Shown here piece by piece: positions 9,389-19,333 of a DNA stretch of 64,000 nucleotides (positions are counted from its first letter, which is position 1; each line of letters opens with the position of its first letter). Source of the DNA: Photobacterium sp. SKA34 (GTDB lineage: Bacteria; Pseudomonadota; Gammaproteobacteria; Enterobacterales; Vibrionaceae). The notes under the pieces were generated by a model that worked only from the letters and a program-made list of their open reading frames with translations, was not told the DNA's origin and searched no databases. Both the position numbers and the translations under genes were made by a program. The DNA is taken from contig NZ_CH724143.1 in assembly GCF_000153325.1 (NCBI RefSeq), positions 188,979 through 252,978 on the forward strand, given 5' to 3'.

Positions 9389-10285
9389 ATGGAAAACGAT
9401 GACGTTATTATCGAACGTTTTCTGGATGCGATGTGGATGGAGCGAGGATTATCTGAAAATACCTTGTCGTCTTACCGCAATGATTTAACCAAGCTATTAC
9501 GCTGGTTAAAACAAGAGTCGCGTAATGTCATCAGTGTTTCAGTTGATGATTTACAGCGTTATCAACAATGGCTATTTGATAAAGATTATAAGCAAACCTC
9601 ACGTGCTCGTATGGTTTCTGCTATTCGTCGTTTATTTCAATATTTACATCGTGAAAAGATGCGCGACGACGATCCGAGTGTGATGCTAGTGACACCTAAA
9701 CTACCTAAACGCTTACCCAAAGATTTAAGTGAAGCGCAAGTTGATGCGTTATTAGAAGCGCCTGATGTTAATGATCCGATTGAGCTACGTGATAAAGCGA
9801 TGCTTGAATTATTGTATGCAACAGGCTTACGTGTAACCGAGCTTGTGACATTAACAATGGAAAATATTAGCTTGCGCCAAGGTGTTGTGCGGATCACTGG
9901 TAAAGGTGATAAAGAGCGATTAGTCCCGATGGGAGAAAATGCCGTCGATTGGATTGAACAATTTATTGAAACAGGGCGTCCGCAACTACTGGGAGAAAAA
10001 AGCTCTGATGTGTTATTTCCTAGTCGCCGAGCAAGACAAATGACCCGTCAAACCTTTTGGCATCGGATTAAACACTATGCGGTTTTAGCGGGAATTGACG
10101 CAGATACATTATCACCTCACGTGATGCGTCACGCCTTTGCAACGCACTTATTAAATTACGGTGCCGATCTTCGTGTGGTACAAATGTTGCTTGGACATAG
10201 TGACCTATCAACCACACAAATTTATACCCATGTTGCAACGGAAAGGTTAAAACAATTACACCAAACTCACCATCCTCGCGCATAA
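9389..10285 (+). CDS. xerD: Site-specific tyrosine recombinase XerD
   Basis: With XerC and FtsK it resolves chromosome dimers at dif. The 298-residue protein has the N-terminal SAM-like core-binding domain (about 1-100) and the catalytic domain with Arg148, Lys172, His244, Arg247, His270 and the nucleophile Tyr279. It heads the conserved order xerD-dsbC-recJ-prfB-lysS, which distinguishes it from XerC. The start ATG at 9389 is preceded by GGAGTGA. Confidence 0.96.
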   Translation: MENDDVIIERFLDAMWMERGLSENTLSSYRNDLTKLLRWLKQESRNVISVSVDDLQRYQQWLFDKDYKQTSRARMVSAIRRLFQYLHREKMRDDDPSVMLVTPKLPKRLPKDLSEAQVDALLEAPDVNDPIELRDKAMLELLYATGLRVTELVTLTMENISLRQGVVRITGKGDKERLVPMGENAVDWIEQFIETGRPQLLGEKSSDVLFPSRRARQMTRQTFWHRIKHYAVLAGIDADTLSPHVMRHAFATHLLNYGADLRVVQMLLGHSDLSTTQIYTHVATERLKQLHQTHHPRA

Positions 10286-10445
10286 TTGTGAGAGAGTGTT
10301 AGGTAAATTAGTGAATACTATTTGCGTTCCGTTAGAGTTAACTTATTCTTGCCTAACAAATGATAGTAGAAAATTTGAAACTATTTTACGATGGATTAGG
10401 TCTCATAAAGATTGAGAATATCATCATTAATTAAGGATAAATTAA

Positions 10446-11174
10446 ATGCACTTTATCAGCCGAACAATTGTGGCAACAGCGGTTGCTTTAACGGCTTTTT
10501 CAGCGGCAGCAAAGCCAGATGAAGCGGCGATTAGTCAGCAACTTGCTAAAATAGGCTTAACCCCTTCATCGATTGAAGCGTCTCCGATTTCAGGATTAAA
10601 TGAAATCATGACAGAGCGTGGCATTGTTTATGCTTCTGATGATGGTAAGTATTTTGTCGTTGGCCACTTATACGAAAATAATGGTGTGCAGCCTGTTAAC
10701 TTAACAGAGCAAAAAATGGCAAAAATGAACAAGGATAAAATTGCAGCGATGGGAAAAGACATGATTGTCTATCCTGCAAAGAACGAAAAATATGTCGTTA
10801 CCGTGTTCACCGATACAAGCTGTGGTTACTGCCGTAAATTACATAATGAGATCAAAGGATATAATGACGAAGGTATTACTGTTCGTTATTTAGCTTTCCC
10901 TCGTGGTGGTGAGCGTTCTAGCAACTTTAATCAAATGAGTGCGATCTGGGGGGCTAAAGATCGTGCAAAAGCGATGGATGATGCGAAGAGTGGCAATTTT
11001 GATACAAGTAAGATCACACCTCGTCCAGATTTAGTGCGTGCACAATACGAGCTTGGTGTCGCAATGGGTGTGAACGGTACGCCTGCTATTGTTCTTGCTG
11101 ATGGTACGATGATCCCTGGTTATCAGCCGCCTGCAGCATTACGTCAGCTACTTGATAGCCAACCAAAAAGCTAA
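10446..11174 (+). CDS. dsbC: Thiol:disulfide interchange protein DsbC
   Basis: Periplasmic disulfide isomerase, 242 residues, with a signal peptide of about 22 residues ending near AAA-KP. The N-terminal dimerisation domain precedes a thioredoxin fold carrying the active site CGYC (126-129) and the cis-proline loop NGTPAIV. In E. coli DsbC a second, structural disulfide lies in the motifs IWCAKD and ASCDVD; here the first reads IWGAKD and the second has no cysteine, so that bond is absent. An ATG with AAGGA upstream starts the gene. It is followed directly by a terminator and recJ. Confidence 0.94.
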   Translation: MHFISRTIVATAVALTAFSAAAKPDEAAISQQLAKIGLTPSSIEASPISGLNEIMTERGIVYASDDGKYFVVGHLYENNGVQPVNLTEQKMAKMNKDKIAAMGKDMIVYPAKNEKYVVTVFTDTSCGYCRKLHNEIKGYNDEGITVRYLAFPRGGERSSNFNQMSAIWGAKDRAKAMDDAKSGNFDTSKITPRPDLVRAQYELGVAMGVNGTPAIVLADGTMIPGYQPPAALRQLLDSQPKS

Positions 11175-11201
11175 TTTATCGTAGCCGATGATGGAATAAT
11201 A

Positions 11202-11232
11202 GAAAGCCTGAGCATTATGTTCAGGCTTTTTT
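11202..11232 (+). terminator. Terminator after dsbC
   Basis: AAAGCCTGA and TCAGGCTTT pair around a 9-nt loop and are followed by TTT. It lies 5' of the recJ start and may attenuate read-through. Confidence 0.7.
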
Positions 11233-11288
11233 GTTATAGGCTATTTCGTTACTATGAAAAGATAATAATACTGATAAGAAGCCTGATT

Positions 11289-13013
11289 ATGATTGAAATT
11301 AAACGTCGCCCTTTAGCAGATACTGAGGGGTTCTCAGATCAAGTTCCTCCGATCTTACAACGTATTTATGCTAGCCGTGGGATCAAAAATGATGCTGAGT
11401 TAGAGCGTAGTGCCAAGGGGCTACTTAATTACAATCAGCTTCATGGTATGACTAGTGCAGTTCAGTTGTTAGTGGATGCACTTTCGCAAAATACACGAAT
11501 TATCATTGTTGGTGATTTTGATGCTGATGGCGCAACAAGTTCAGCATTATCTGTGCTAGCGCTTCGTATGCTCGGCTGCAAAAATGTTGATTATTTAGTG
11601 CCTAACCGTTTCGATGATGGATATGGCCTGAGTCCTGAAGTGGTAGAGCAAGCCATTGAACGTGGCGCAGAGCTGATTATGACCGTGGATAACGGGGTCT
11701 CATCGATTGCTGGCGTTGCGGTAGCGAAAGAAAAAGGATTGACCGTATTAGTTACCGATCACCACTTGCCAGGCGACTGTTTACCGATCGCTGATGCGAT
11801 TGTTAATCCCAATTTGAATGAGTGTGGATTTCCATCTAAAGCGCTATGTGGTGTCGGGGTTGCTTTCTACCTCATGTTGGCACTGCGCGCTGAATTGCGT
11901 CAGAGAGGCTGGTTTGAACAGCAAGGTATCGCCATGCCTAATCTGGCTGAATTACTCGATTTAGTTGCACTGGGAACCGTAGCAGATGTCGTCGCACTCG
12001 ATGGCAATAATCGTATTTTAGTTCATCAAGGCTTACAACGTATTCGTGCGGGTAAGTGTCGTCCTGGTATTCAAGCGCTAATTGAAGTTGCCAATCGCGA
12101 TTCGGCGCGTTTAGTGACCAGTGACTTAGGGTTTGCCTTAGGGCCTCGTATTAATGCCGCAGGACGATTAGATGATATGTCGTTTGGGGTTGAACTTCTG
12201 TTGTGTGACAACATTCAATCAGCGCGTCGTATGGCATCAGAGCTAGATGGCTTAAATCAGACTCGAAAAGAAATAGAGCAGGGCATGAAAGATGAGGCCT
12301 TAGCGATTTGTGAGCGTTTGAAGTTTAATCAGCAAGATATGCCTTATGGTTTAGTGCTATTCCAGCGTGATTGGCACCAAGGTGTGATTGGTATTTTAGC
12401 CTCACGCATTAAAGATAAATATCATCGTCCAGTGATCGCATTTGCCGATGCGGGTAACGGTGAAATTAAAGGCTCATGTCGCTCAATTACAGGGTTACAT
12501 ATGCGCGATGCGTTAGATCTTGTCGATACTCAAAATCCTGGGATGATTTTGAAATTTGGTGGTCACGCGATGGCGGCAGGGCTCACTATCCCTGAAGATA
12601 AATTAGAAGCTTTTAGTAAAGCTTTTGATGCGGTGGTTCGCAATGCGCTTGATGAAGATGCACTGAAAGGGGTATTGATGACAGATGGTGAGTTAGGTGG
12701 TCATGAATTAAACCTAGATGTAGCTGAAATTCTTCGTGCTGGTGGTCCTTGGGGACAACAATTTCCAGAGCCAACCTTTGATGGCACTTTCCGATTATTA
12801 CACCAAAAGTTAGTAGGCGGGAAACACCTTAAGATTATGGTCGAGCCCTTAAGTGGCGGTAGTGTGATTGATGCTATCGCTTTTAATGTGGATGTGAAAC
12901 GTTGGCCTGATGCATCGGTCCAGCAAGTTGGGTTGGTTTATCGGTTAGATGTAAACGAGTACCGAGGAAATCGCAGTGTGCAATTGATGGTTGAAGAGTT
13001 AATCGCGAAATAA
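11289..13013 (+). CDS. recJ: Single-strand-specific 5'-3' exonuclease RecJ
   Basis: Degrades single-stranded DNA 5' to 3' in RecF-pathway recombination, mismatch repair and base excision repair. The 574-residue protein (E. coli 577) has the DHH-family motifs GDFDADG (75-81), TVDNGVS, TDHH (156-159) and the DHHA1 GGHAMAAG motif. I set the start at the ATG at 11289 (protein MIEIKRRPLAD); a longer frame begins at 11217 inside the preceding terminator and is unlikely. The ribosome-binding site is weak (AAGAAG). Confidence 0.95.
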   Translation: MIEIKRRPLADTEGFSDQVPPILQRIYASRGIKNDAELERSAKGLLNYNQLHGMTSAVQLLVDALSQNTRIIIVGDFDADGATSSALSVLALRMLGCKNVDYLVPNRFDDGYGLSPEVVEQAIERGAELIMTVDNGVSSIAGVAVAKEKGLTVLVTDHHLPGDCLPIADAIVNPNLNECGFPSKALCGVGVAFYLMLALRAELRQRGWFEQQGIAMPNLAELLDLVALGTVADVVALDGNNRILVHQGLQRIRAGKCRPGIQALIEVANRDSARLVTSDLGFALGPRINAAGRLDDMSFGVELLLCDNIQSARRMASELDGLNQTRKEIEQGMKDEALAICERLKFNQQDMPYGLVLFQRDWHQGVIGILASRIKDKYHRPVIAFADAGNGEIKGSCRSITGLHMRDALDLVDTQNPGMILKFGGHAMAAGLTIPEDKLEAFSKAFDAVVRNALDEDALKGVLMTDGELGGHELNLDVAEILRAGGPWGQQFPEPTFDGTFRLLHQKLVGGKHLKIMVEPLSGGSVIDAIAFNVDVKRWPDASVQQVGLVYRLDVNEYRGNRSVQLMVEELIAK

Positions 13014-13192
13014 GTATTATTTTCAACTTTTGACTATGAATATCTTAGTGGTGAGGTTTTCAAGGCTGATTAAGCCAAGAATCTCGCCATTTTCTTAATA
13101 ATTTTCTTATAACCTTTCTCTCCCTCTGTATATTCTATCTACAATTCGATAGAATCTTGCGGTTATGTCCATTTCGACAATGAAGAGTGGCA

Positions 13193-14291
13193 ATGTTCGA
13201 GATTAATCCTATTAAAAACCGACTTGAGGATGTGTCAGCACGTACTGATACCCTTAGGGGGTACCTTTGACTACGATGCCAAGAAAGAGCGTCTAGAAGA
13301 GGTAAACGCAGAATTAGAGCAACCAGATGTATGGAATGAACCTGATCGCGCACAAGCGTTAGGTAAAGAGCGTTCATCACTGGAAGCTGTAGTTGAAACC
13401 ATTGACCTACTAGATCAAGGCGTTGAAGACGTTGAAGGTTTATTAGAGCTGGCGGTAGAAGAAAACGATCAAGAAACATTTGATGAGATTGAACCGGAGT
13501 TAGCAGAGCTTGAAGCTAAGTTAGCTAAGTTAGAGTTTCGTCGTATGTTTGCAGGCGATCACGATGCCTCTGATTGTTACCTTGACCTTCAAGCAGGTTC
13601 TGGTGGTACAGAAGCACAAGATTGGACTTCAATGATGCTACGCATGTATTTGCGTTGGGCTGATGCCAAAGGTTTTAAAACCGAAATCATTGAAATCTCT
13701 GATGGTGATGTTGCCGGTCTGAAATCGGTTACCGTTAGAATCAGTGGAGAGTATGCTTATGGCTGGTTACGAACTGAAACAGGCGTTCATCGTTTAGTGC
13801 GTAAGTCGCCGTTTGATTCAGGTGGTCGTCGTCATACTTCTTTTGCTTCAGCATTCGTTTATCCTGAAATTGATGACAATATCGTGATTGATATTAACCC
13901 ATCAGATTTACGTATTGACGTATACCGTGCATCAGGCGCGGGTGGTCAGCACGTTAACACCACGGAATCTGCGGTACGTATTACCCACCTTCCAACGAAC
14001 ATTGTGGTGCAGTGTCAGAACGATCGCTCTCAGCATAAAAACAAAGATCAGGCAATGAAGCAGTTAAAAGCGAAATTGTTTGAATATGAGATGCAAAAGC
14101 AAAATGCTGAAAAGCAAGCCAGTGAAGATACCAAATCCGACATTGGTTGGGGTAGTCAAATTCGTTCATACGTCTTAGATGACTCTCGCATTAAAGATTT
14201 ACGTACTGGGGTGGAAAATCGTAACACCCAAGCAGTATTGGACGGTGATTTAGACCGTTTTATAGAAGCAAGCCTGAAATCAGGTCTTTAA
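13193..14291 (+). CDS. prfB: Peptide chain release factor 2, with programmed +1 frameshift
   Basis: RF2 terminates translation at UGA and UAA. Translation starts at the ATG at 13193, reads 25 codons to CTT and meets an in-frame TGA at 13268-13270. A +1 shift on CTT-T moves ribosomes into the main frame at GAC (13269), giving a 365-residue protein, the E. coli length. SPFDSGG (stop-codon recognition) and GGQ (peptidyl-tRNA hydrolysis) are present. A separate start in the main frame at 13224 would give a wrong N-terminus and is rejected. The order recJ-prfB-lysS is conserved. Confidence 0.97.
13256..13271 (+). promoter_or_regulatory. RF2 autoregulatory +1 frameshift site
   Basis: AGGGGG (internal Shine-Dalgarno-like element, 13256-13261), then TAC, the slippery CTT, the stop TGA and a following C. 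Spacing and sequence match the E. coli prfB site, where low RF2 lets ribosomes pause at UGA and shift. Confidence 0.95.
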
Positions 14292-14323
14292 CCGAATTTC
14301 GGTAAAAATTTAAGGGTTACCCC

Positions 14324-15829
14324 ATGACTGATCAATTACAAGATGAGAATAAGCTGATTGCCGAGCGTCGCGCTAAATTAGATATGATCCGCGAAAACTG
14401 CAAAGCAAATGGCCACCCAAATGATTTCCGTCGCGATAGCTTAGCGGCAGATCTAAATGCAAAATACGGCGAAATGACCAAAGAAGAGCTTGAAGAAGCG
14501 GGTCATGTATTTGCAATCGCGGGCCGTATTATGGCTAAGCGTGGTCCTTTCTTAGCTATTCAAGATGTATCTGGTCGTATTCAGGCTTACGCATCAAAAG
14601 ATGTGCAGAAAGAGCTAAAAGAGAAGTATTCAGGCTTAGATATCGGTGACATTATCGGTATCAAAGGTACGCTTCATAAGTCAGGTAAAGGTGATCTTTA
14701 CGTGAATATGGATGAGTACGAGCTGCTAACTAAAGCACTGCGTCCTTTACCTGAAAAATTTCATGGCTTAACTGATCAAGAAATGCGTTACCGTCAGCGT
14801 TACGTTGATCTTATCGTTAACGACGACTCACGTCATGCATTTGTGGTTCGTTCAAAAGTGGTATCTGCGATCCGTAGCTTCATGGTAACGAAAGGCTTCA
14901 TGGAAGTTGAAACACCAATGATGCATGTGATCCCTGGTGGTGCAACAGCACGTCCATTTATCACACACCATAACGCACTAGATATCGATATGTACCTACG
15001 CGTTGCACCAGAGCTTTACCTTAAGCGTCTAGTAGTTGGTGGTTTTGAGCGTGTATTCGAAATTAACCGTAACTTCCGTAACGAAGGTCTATCTCCTCGT
15101 CATAACCCTGAATTCACAATGATGGAATTCTACATGGCGTACGCAGATTACAACGATCTGATGGATCTGACCGAAGAAATGCTTAGCAGCATCGCGATTG
15201 ATGTTCTTGGGTCTTCTAAAATGCCATACGGTGAGTTTGAAGTTGAATTTGCAGGCCCATACACACGTATGAGCATGCTAGATGCAATCAAGCAGTACAA
15301 CCCAGAGCACGAAGAAATCCAAGCATTAACTTACGAAGGCGTTGCTGATCGTGAGCTAATGGTGAAGATTGCTAAATCTGTACACGTTGATGTTGAAGAT
15401 TTCTGGACTTGTGGTCAGCTGTTAGAAGAGATCTTCGGTGAAACCGCTGAACCTCAATTAATGCAACCAACCTTCATTACTGAGTACCCAGCAGATATTT
15501 CTCCACTTGCTCGTCGTAACGATGAAAACCCATTCATTACAGACCGTTTTGAATTCTTCATCGGCGGTCGTGAAGTTGCGAATGGTTTCTCTGAGCTTAA
15601 TGATGCACAAGATCAAGACCAACGCTTTAAAGCACAGGTTGATGCTAAAGATGCGGGTGATGATGAAGCAATGTACTACGATGCAGATTACATTACTGCA
15701 CTAGAGCATGGCTTACCACCAACAGCGGGTCAAGGTATTGGTATCGATCGCCTAGTGATGTTATTTACCAATACACATACTATTCGTGACGTGATTCTAT
15801 TCCCAGCGATGCGCCCTCAAAGCAACTAA
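14324..15829 (+). CDS. lysS: Lysyl-tRNA synthetase, class II
   Basis: Charges tRNA-Lys. The 501-residue protein has an N-terminal OB-fold anticodon-binding domain (about 60-145) and the class II catalytic core with motif 2 [14 protein letters not shown] and motif 3 GIGIDRLVM. It starts at an ATG 32 bp after prfB, with AAGGGTT upstream, and is probably co-transcribed with prfB as in E. coli. A strong terminator follows. Confidence 0.96.
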   Translation: MTDQLQDENKLIAERRAKLDMIRENCKANGHPNDFRRDSLAADLNAKYGEMTKEELEEAGHVFAIAGRIMAKRGPFLAIQDVSGRIQAYASKDVQKELKEKYSGLDIGDIIGIKGTLHKSGKGDLYVNMDEYELLTKALRPLPEKFHGLTDQEMRYRQRYVDLIVNDDSRHAFVVRSKVVSAIRSFMVTKGFMEVETPMMHVIPGGATARPFITHHNALDIDMYLRVAPELYLKRLVVGGFERVFEINRNFRNEGLSPRHNPEFTMMEFYMAYADYNDLMDLTEEMLSSIAIDVLGSSKMPYGEFEVEFAGPYTRMSMLDAIKQYNPEHEEIQALTYEGVADRELMVKIAKSVHVDVEDFWTCGQLLEEIFGETAEPQLMQPTFITEYPADISPLARRNDENPFITDRFEFFIGGREVANGFSELNDAQDQDQRFKAQVDAKDAGDDEAMYYDADYITALEHGLPPTAGQGIGIDRLVMLFTNTHTIRDVILFPAMRPQSN

Positions 15830-15845
15830 TTCTAAGCCCTGATAT

Positions 15846-15876
15846 AAAAAGCCACCGTTTAACGGTGGTTTTTTTT
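15846..15876 (+). terminator. Terminator after lysS
   Basis: AAGCCACCGTT and AACGGTGGTTT form a near-perfect stem followed by a run of T. Confidence 0.88.
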
Positions 15877-16167
15877 GCTAAAAACAAACTTGTATAATAT
15901 TTTACCTTACATTTCGTAGTGCTATTTTTAATTTATTGCATTAAAAATAAATGTGATATTTACAATCATTCATTAAGATTGTGACGTATTTCGACAATAT
16001 ATAACTTTTAAGATGAAAATTAGATGCATAGTTTGAATTTTATAGTAAACATGTTGCGCACTGGTGTGGCGTACATATAGTATTGTTAAGTATTTGGTTC
16101 GGTGACGATTAATACACATTACAACAACAGTCGTGCTACGTAATAACGTTATCAAGGGCGATTAGGG
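15877..16167 (+). promoter_or_regulatory. Upstream region of the vpsR-like gene
   Basis: About 290 bp of AT-rich sequence between the lysS terminator and the regulator. No ORF with a ribosome-binding site and no recognisable operator was found. Confidence 0.4.
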
Positions 16168-17487
16168 ATGGATAAACGAAATAAGATCGGGGCAGCGAAT
16201 TCAATTGTTGTCTTTGGCGGAGTGAATCAAAAGTGGCTTCCATCAATGGAGGCGGCTGGATGGTCATGTCACCGTTGCTATGATTTACGCGCAGCAGAAT
16301 CTTTATTGTTAGAAATGGGCCCCTGTGTAGGTGTTGTTGATCTAAGTAATGATGATTTCAGTTTGCATAGTTTAGCCGCACTAGTGAATCGTAATAAGCA
16401 AGTGCGCTGGATAGCGATTGTGCGTGATGAACAATTAAATAATGAAGCTATAAGCCAATTTATTGTGAATTTTTGCTTAGATTATTTTTCTACTCCTGTT
16501 CCTTGTGAGCGACTAAAACAAACCATTGGTCACCAAAGTGGAATGTTAGCGTTAGAACGTCAAGTTTGGCCTCAACTAGGTCAGTTCGGACAACAAGGCT
16601 TGCAAGGTAATACGCCGGTGATGAAGAAACTTCGTGATCAAGTTAAGCGTGTTGCATTAAGTGATGTACCTGTTTTGATCAATGGTGAAATCGGTACCGG
16701 AAAATTGGTAGTAGCAGATGCATTACATCAAGCTTCGGTTCGAGTCAAAAAGCCGTTAGTACGTGTTAATTGTGAAAGTTTACAAGCCGGATGGATAAAT
16801 GAGGTTGGAAAAAATTCTTATCTCGATTACGCCAATAACGGTGTGTTAGTGCTTAATGAGTTTACTTTACTTGCAGATGATCGAAAAAAAGAAGTACTGA
16901 AAATACTCAGTGATGGTGTCTATTATCATCCTGATGGCGGTATTTTAACATTAGATATCCGTTTTATAGCCACCAGTAGCCACAATTTTGAAGATCTATC
17001 AGAGTTAGATACTTTAACCCGAGATCTCTATTTTAGATTAAATGTGGTGTCACTAACAGTACCTGCTTTACGTGAAAGAGGCAGTGATATTGTACTATTA
17101 GCAGAGTTTCTATTATTAAAATATGCAAGGCAATATAATAGTGTTGCTAAAACGTTTTCTGAACAGGCTAAAGCGATGTTGCTTCAATATCAATGGCCCG
17201 GCAATGTCCGTGAATTAATTAGTCAAATTAAGCGTTCAGTATTACTGGTTGAAACTAAGTGTATTGAAGCGGAGCATTTAGATATTCCCCGTGTTACTGA
17301 AGATAAGCAAAGTTTAAAGAAAATTCGTGAAGAATCGGAACGAACGGCGTTATTAACAGTATTAGAAAATAACAAAGGGCAAATCTCAGCAGCAGCGAGA
17401 GAGCTAGGTGTATCTCGCGCCACTATGTATCGATTGCTGAATAAGCATGACTTGATCCCACCTCCTCGTTGTTTCCGACAAGGTTAA
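16168..17487 (+). CDS. vpsR: VpsR-like transcriptional regulator with degenerate AAA+ domain
   Basis: Homologue of the NtrC-like regulator VpsR, which activates exopolysaccharide and biofilm genes in Vibrio cholerae with cyclic di-GMP. The 439-residue protein has a receiver-like domain (1-125, Asp58 at the phosphorylation position), an AAA+ domain (about 145-375) and a Fis-type helix-turn-helix (about 404-428, ISAAARELGVSRATMYRLL). The sigma-54-contacting GAFTGA loop is missing between residues 203 and 224, Walker A reads GEIGTGKL (173-180), and Walker B reads VLVLNE. An arginine-finger-like DLYFRLNV segment remains. This agrees with published reports that VpsR works without sigma-54. The neighbours reveal no target operon. 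Confidence 0.85.
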   Translation: MDKRNKIGAANSIVVFGGVNQKWLPSMEAAGWSCHRCYDLRAAESLLLEMGPCVGVVDLSNDDFSLHSLAALVNRNKQVRWIAIVRDEQLNNEAISQFIVNFCLDYFSTPVPCERLKQTIGHQSGMLALERQVWPQLGQFGQQGLQGNTPVMKKLRDQVKRVALSDVPVLINGEIGTGKLVVADALHQASVRVKKPLVRVNCESLQAGWINEVGKNSYLDYANNGVLVLNEFTLLADDRKKEVLKILSDGVYYHPDGGILTLDIRFIATSSHNFEDLSELDTLTRDLYFRLNVVSLTVPALRERGSDIVLLAEFLLLKYARQYNSVAKTFSEQAKAMLLQYQWPGNVRELISQIKRSVLLVETKCIEAEHLDIPRVTEDKQSLKKIREESERTALLTVLENNKGQISAAARELGVSRATMYRLLNKHDLIPPPRCFRQG

Positions 17488-17518
17488 TCTCATTTAGCTT
17501 TTATTGATTAATTAATAC

Positions 17519-17545
17519 AACAGCGACCGCAAGGTGGCTGTTTTT
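17519..17545 (+). terminator. Terminator after the vpsR-like gene
   Basis: ACAGCGACC and GGTGGCTGT pair with one mismatch around GCAA and are followed by TTTTG. Confidence 0.7.
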
Positions 17546-17833
17546 GTTTTAGAGCTAAATATCATTCTCTCTACCAATATTACATAAACGTTTATGCTGA
17601 TATTTCATGAAAATATTGGTTTTAAATTAGTCTATAGCGAATAAAAGTAGAATCTTATAGCATAAAAACATGTAGTTACACTAGCGGCGTAAATTTACTT
17701 GTTATGTGTTAATGATTAGTTAATATTGGTTTTAAGCATATCTCACCAATTTGAAAATGTCGGATTCTTTAGTAAAAGAAGAATGACATGGTTAGAGTGC
17801 GAATCTCAATTTAAAACCAAGGAGAATGTCATT
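17546..17833 (+). promoter_or_regulatory. Upstream region of the DUF1127 gene
   Basis: Holds a perfect 14-bp palindrome CATAAACGTTTATG (17583-17596) and two direct copies of AATATTGGTTTTAA (17612-17625 and 17722-17735, 110 bp apart). Both are candidate regulator-binding sites; neither matches an operator I know. Confidence 0.4.
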
Positions 17834-18076
17834 ATGCGCCAGTCTGTGTATATCCGATTTGCTATTTTTTTAATCCAACAAGATGTTAAACGAGAAGAGG
17901 CGGTATGGCGACATCAGCAACGTCGAGTCAGTGTATATTTACCTGTTCCTTCTCCTCACTTACTGCGGGATGTGGGTGTTGAGAATGATGGACGTATTGC
18001 ATTGAGTCATCTTGTTCATGCTGAGCGTAAAGTTCGTCATCTCAGACGAACATTAAGATTTAGACACAACACGTAA
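17834..18076 (+). CDS. DUF1127 (YjiS-like) small protein
   Basis: 80-residue basic protein. The C-terminal part contains PHLLRDVGVENDGR, the DUF1127 signature, which in other bacteria occurs in small arginine-rich proteins linked to RNA or phosphate metabolism. I start it at the ATG at 17834, preceded by AAGGAG (17819-17824). The open frame extends 36 codons upstream, but that part has no ribosome-binding site. It is followed by a GGCCAG/CTGGCC hairpin (about 18085-18112) before the convergent tas gene. Confidence 0.75.
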   Translation: MRQSVYIRFAIFLIQQDVKREEAVWRHQQRRVSVYLPVPSPHLLRDVGVENDGRIALSHLVHAERKVRHLRRTLRFRHNT

Positions 18077-18134
18077 GGAGTAAGGCCAGTAAGTATTTTT
18101 ATTTGCTGGCCAAACTTTACGTGATATTCAAACC

Positions 18135-19169
18135 CTAAGGGCAAGGGTTTGAGTATTGAATACCAACTTGCTCTAAATCTGTCATAACTTCTTCAGAAAG
18201 CATGAGATCAATACTGTTTATATTGTTTTCTAGCTGTTCCAGCGTAGTTGCACCGATGATATTTGCCGCAACAAAAGGACGTTGATTAACAAACGCGAGT
18301 GCCATTTGGGCAGGATCGAGCCCGTGCTTATTAGCCACATCAATATAAGCTTGTGTAGCTTGAATACCTTGATGATTAAAATAGCGCGAAAAGCGAGGAA
18401 ACTCAGTGCATCGCGCCCCTTTTGGCTTGGCATTATTTAAGTATTTACCACTTAATGCACCAAAAGCTAATGGAGAATAGGCGAGTAGCTCGACACCTTC
18501 ATGATGGCTAATTTCAGAAAGACCGACTTCAAAACTACGGTTAAGTAAATTGTAGGGATTTTGAATGGATACGATTCTTGGTAAATTGTGTTTTTCTGCG
18601 AGTTGTAGGTAAGACATTACTCCCCAAGGAGTTTCATTAGAAACACCGATATATCTTATTTTTCCTGCTGTGACTAACTCACTTAATGCCTCTAGTGTTT
18701 CAATTAACGTAACACCAGAATGATCTTCTTCATAATGGTAGTTTAATTTACCAAAACAATTGGTTTGCCGTTGAGGCCAGTGCAATTGGTAGAGATCGAT
18801 ATAATCGGTTTTTAACCGTATTAAACTATCATTCACTGCATCATGAATATGACGTCGATTAAGTGACATATTGTCACGAATATAAGGCACATTGCGTGGG
18901 CCTGCCACTTTGGTTGCAATAACAACTCTATCTCGTAATTGTGTTTTTTCTAGCCAATTACCAATATAACTTTCTGTTAAACCTTGTGTATTAGCATTTG
19001 GTGGTACGGGATACATTTCAGCAGTATCAATAAAATTAATACCGTGTTCGACGGCCAGATCTAATTGGCTATGGGCTTCATCCTCATTATTTTGTTCACC
19101 AAATGTCATGGTACCGAGGCAAATCTTACTGATCTCTAAACTAGAATGCGGGATCTTATGGTATTTCAT
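18135..19169 (-). CDS. tas: NADP(H)-dependent aldo-keto reductase Tas
   Basis: 344-residue aldo/keto reductase very similar to E. coli Tas, named for suppression of tyrosine auxotrophy under starvation; its physiological substrate is unclear. The TIM-barrel motifs GTMTFGEQN, DTAEMYPVPP, QLHWPQR, YIGVSNET and NPYNLLNRSFE are present. AAGGA lies 6 nt before the ATG. A 7-bp hairpin (CAAACCC/GGGTTTG, 18129-18151) overlaps its stop codon. Its closeness to mutH matches the E. coli mutH-tas neighbourhood. Confidence 0.92.
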   Translation of the reverse strand: MKYHKIPHSSLEISKICLGTMTFGEQNNEDEAHSQLDLAVEHGINFIDTAEMYPVPPNANTQGLTESYIGNWLEKTQLRDRVVIATKVAGPRNVPYIRDNMSLNRRHIHDAVNDSLIRLKTDYIDLYQLHWPQRQTNCFGKLNYHYEEDHSGVTLIETLEALSELVTAGKIRYIGVSNETPWGVMSYLQLAEKHNLPRIVSIQNPYNLLNRSFEVGLSEISHHEGVELLAYSPLAFGALSGKYLNNAKPKGARCTEFPRFSRYFNHQGIQATQAYIDVANKHGLDPAQMALAFVNQRPFVAANIIGATTLEQLENNINSIDLMLSEEVMTDLEQVGIQYSNPCP

Positions 19170-19333
19170 TCGCTGTCCTTGCCATTAATGTATTTGATTT
19201 GACTATAGCTTGAAGCGTTTGGAGTGAGAAGTGTAATTAAAGATGAAATGAATATTATATTACGAACTTGATAGGGGGAGAAAACTGACACATAGTTAAT
19301 GTTAGATCTTTTATTTTTTAGTGTGGATAAACA

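Noticed and set aside
13224..13270. Alternative start for prfB in the main frame
   Set aside because: It would give an N-terminus unlike RF2; the upstream frame plus +1 shift reproduces the family sequence.
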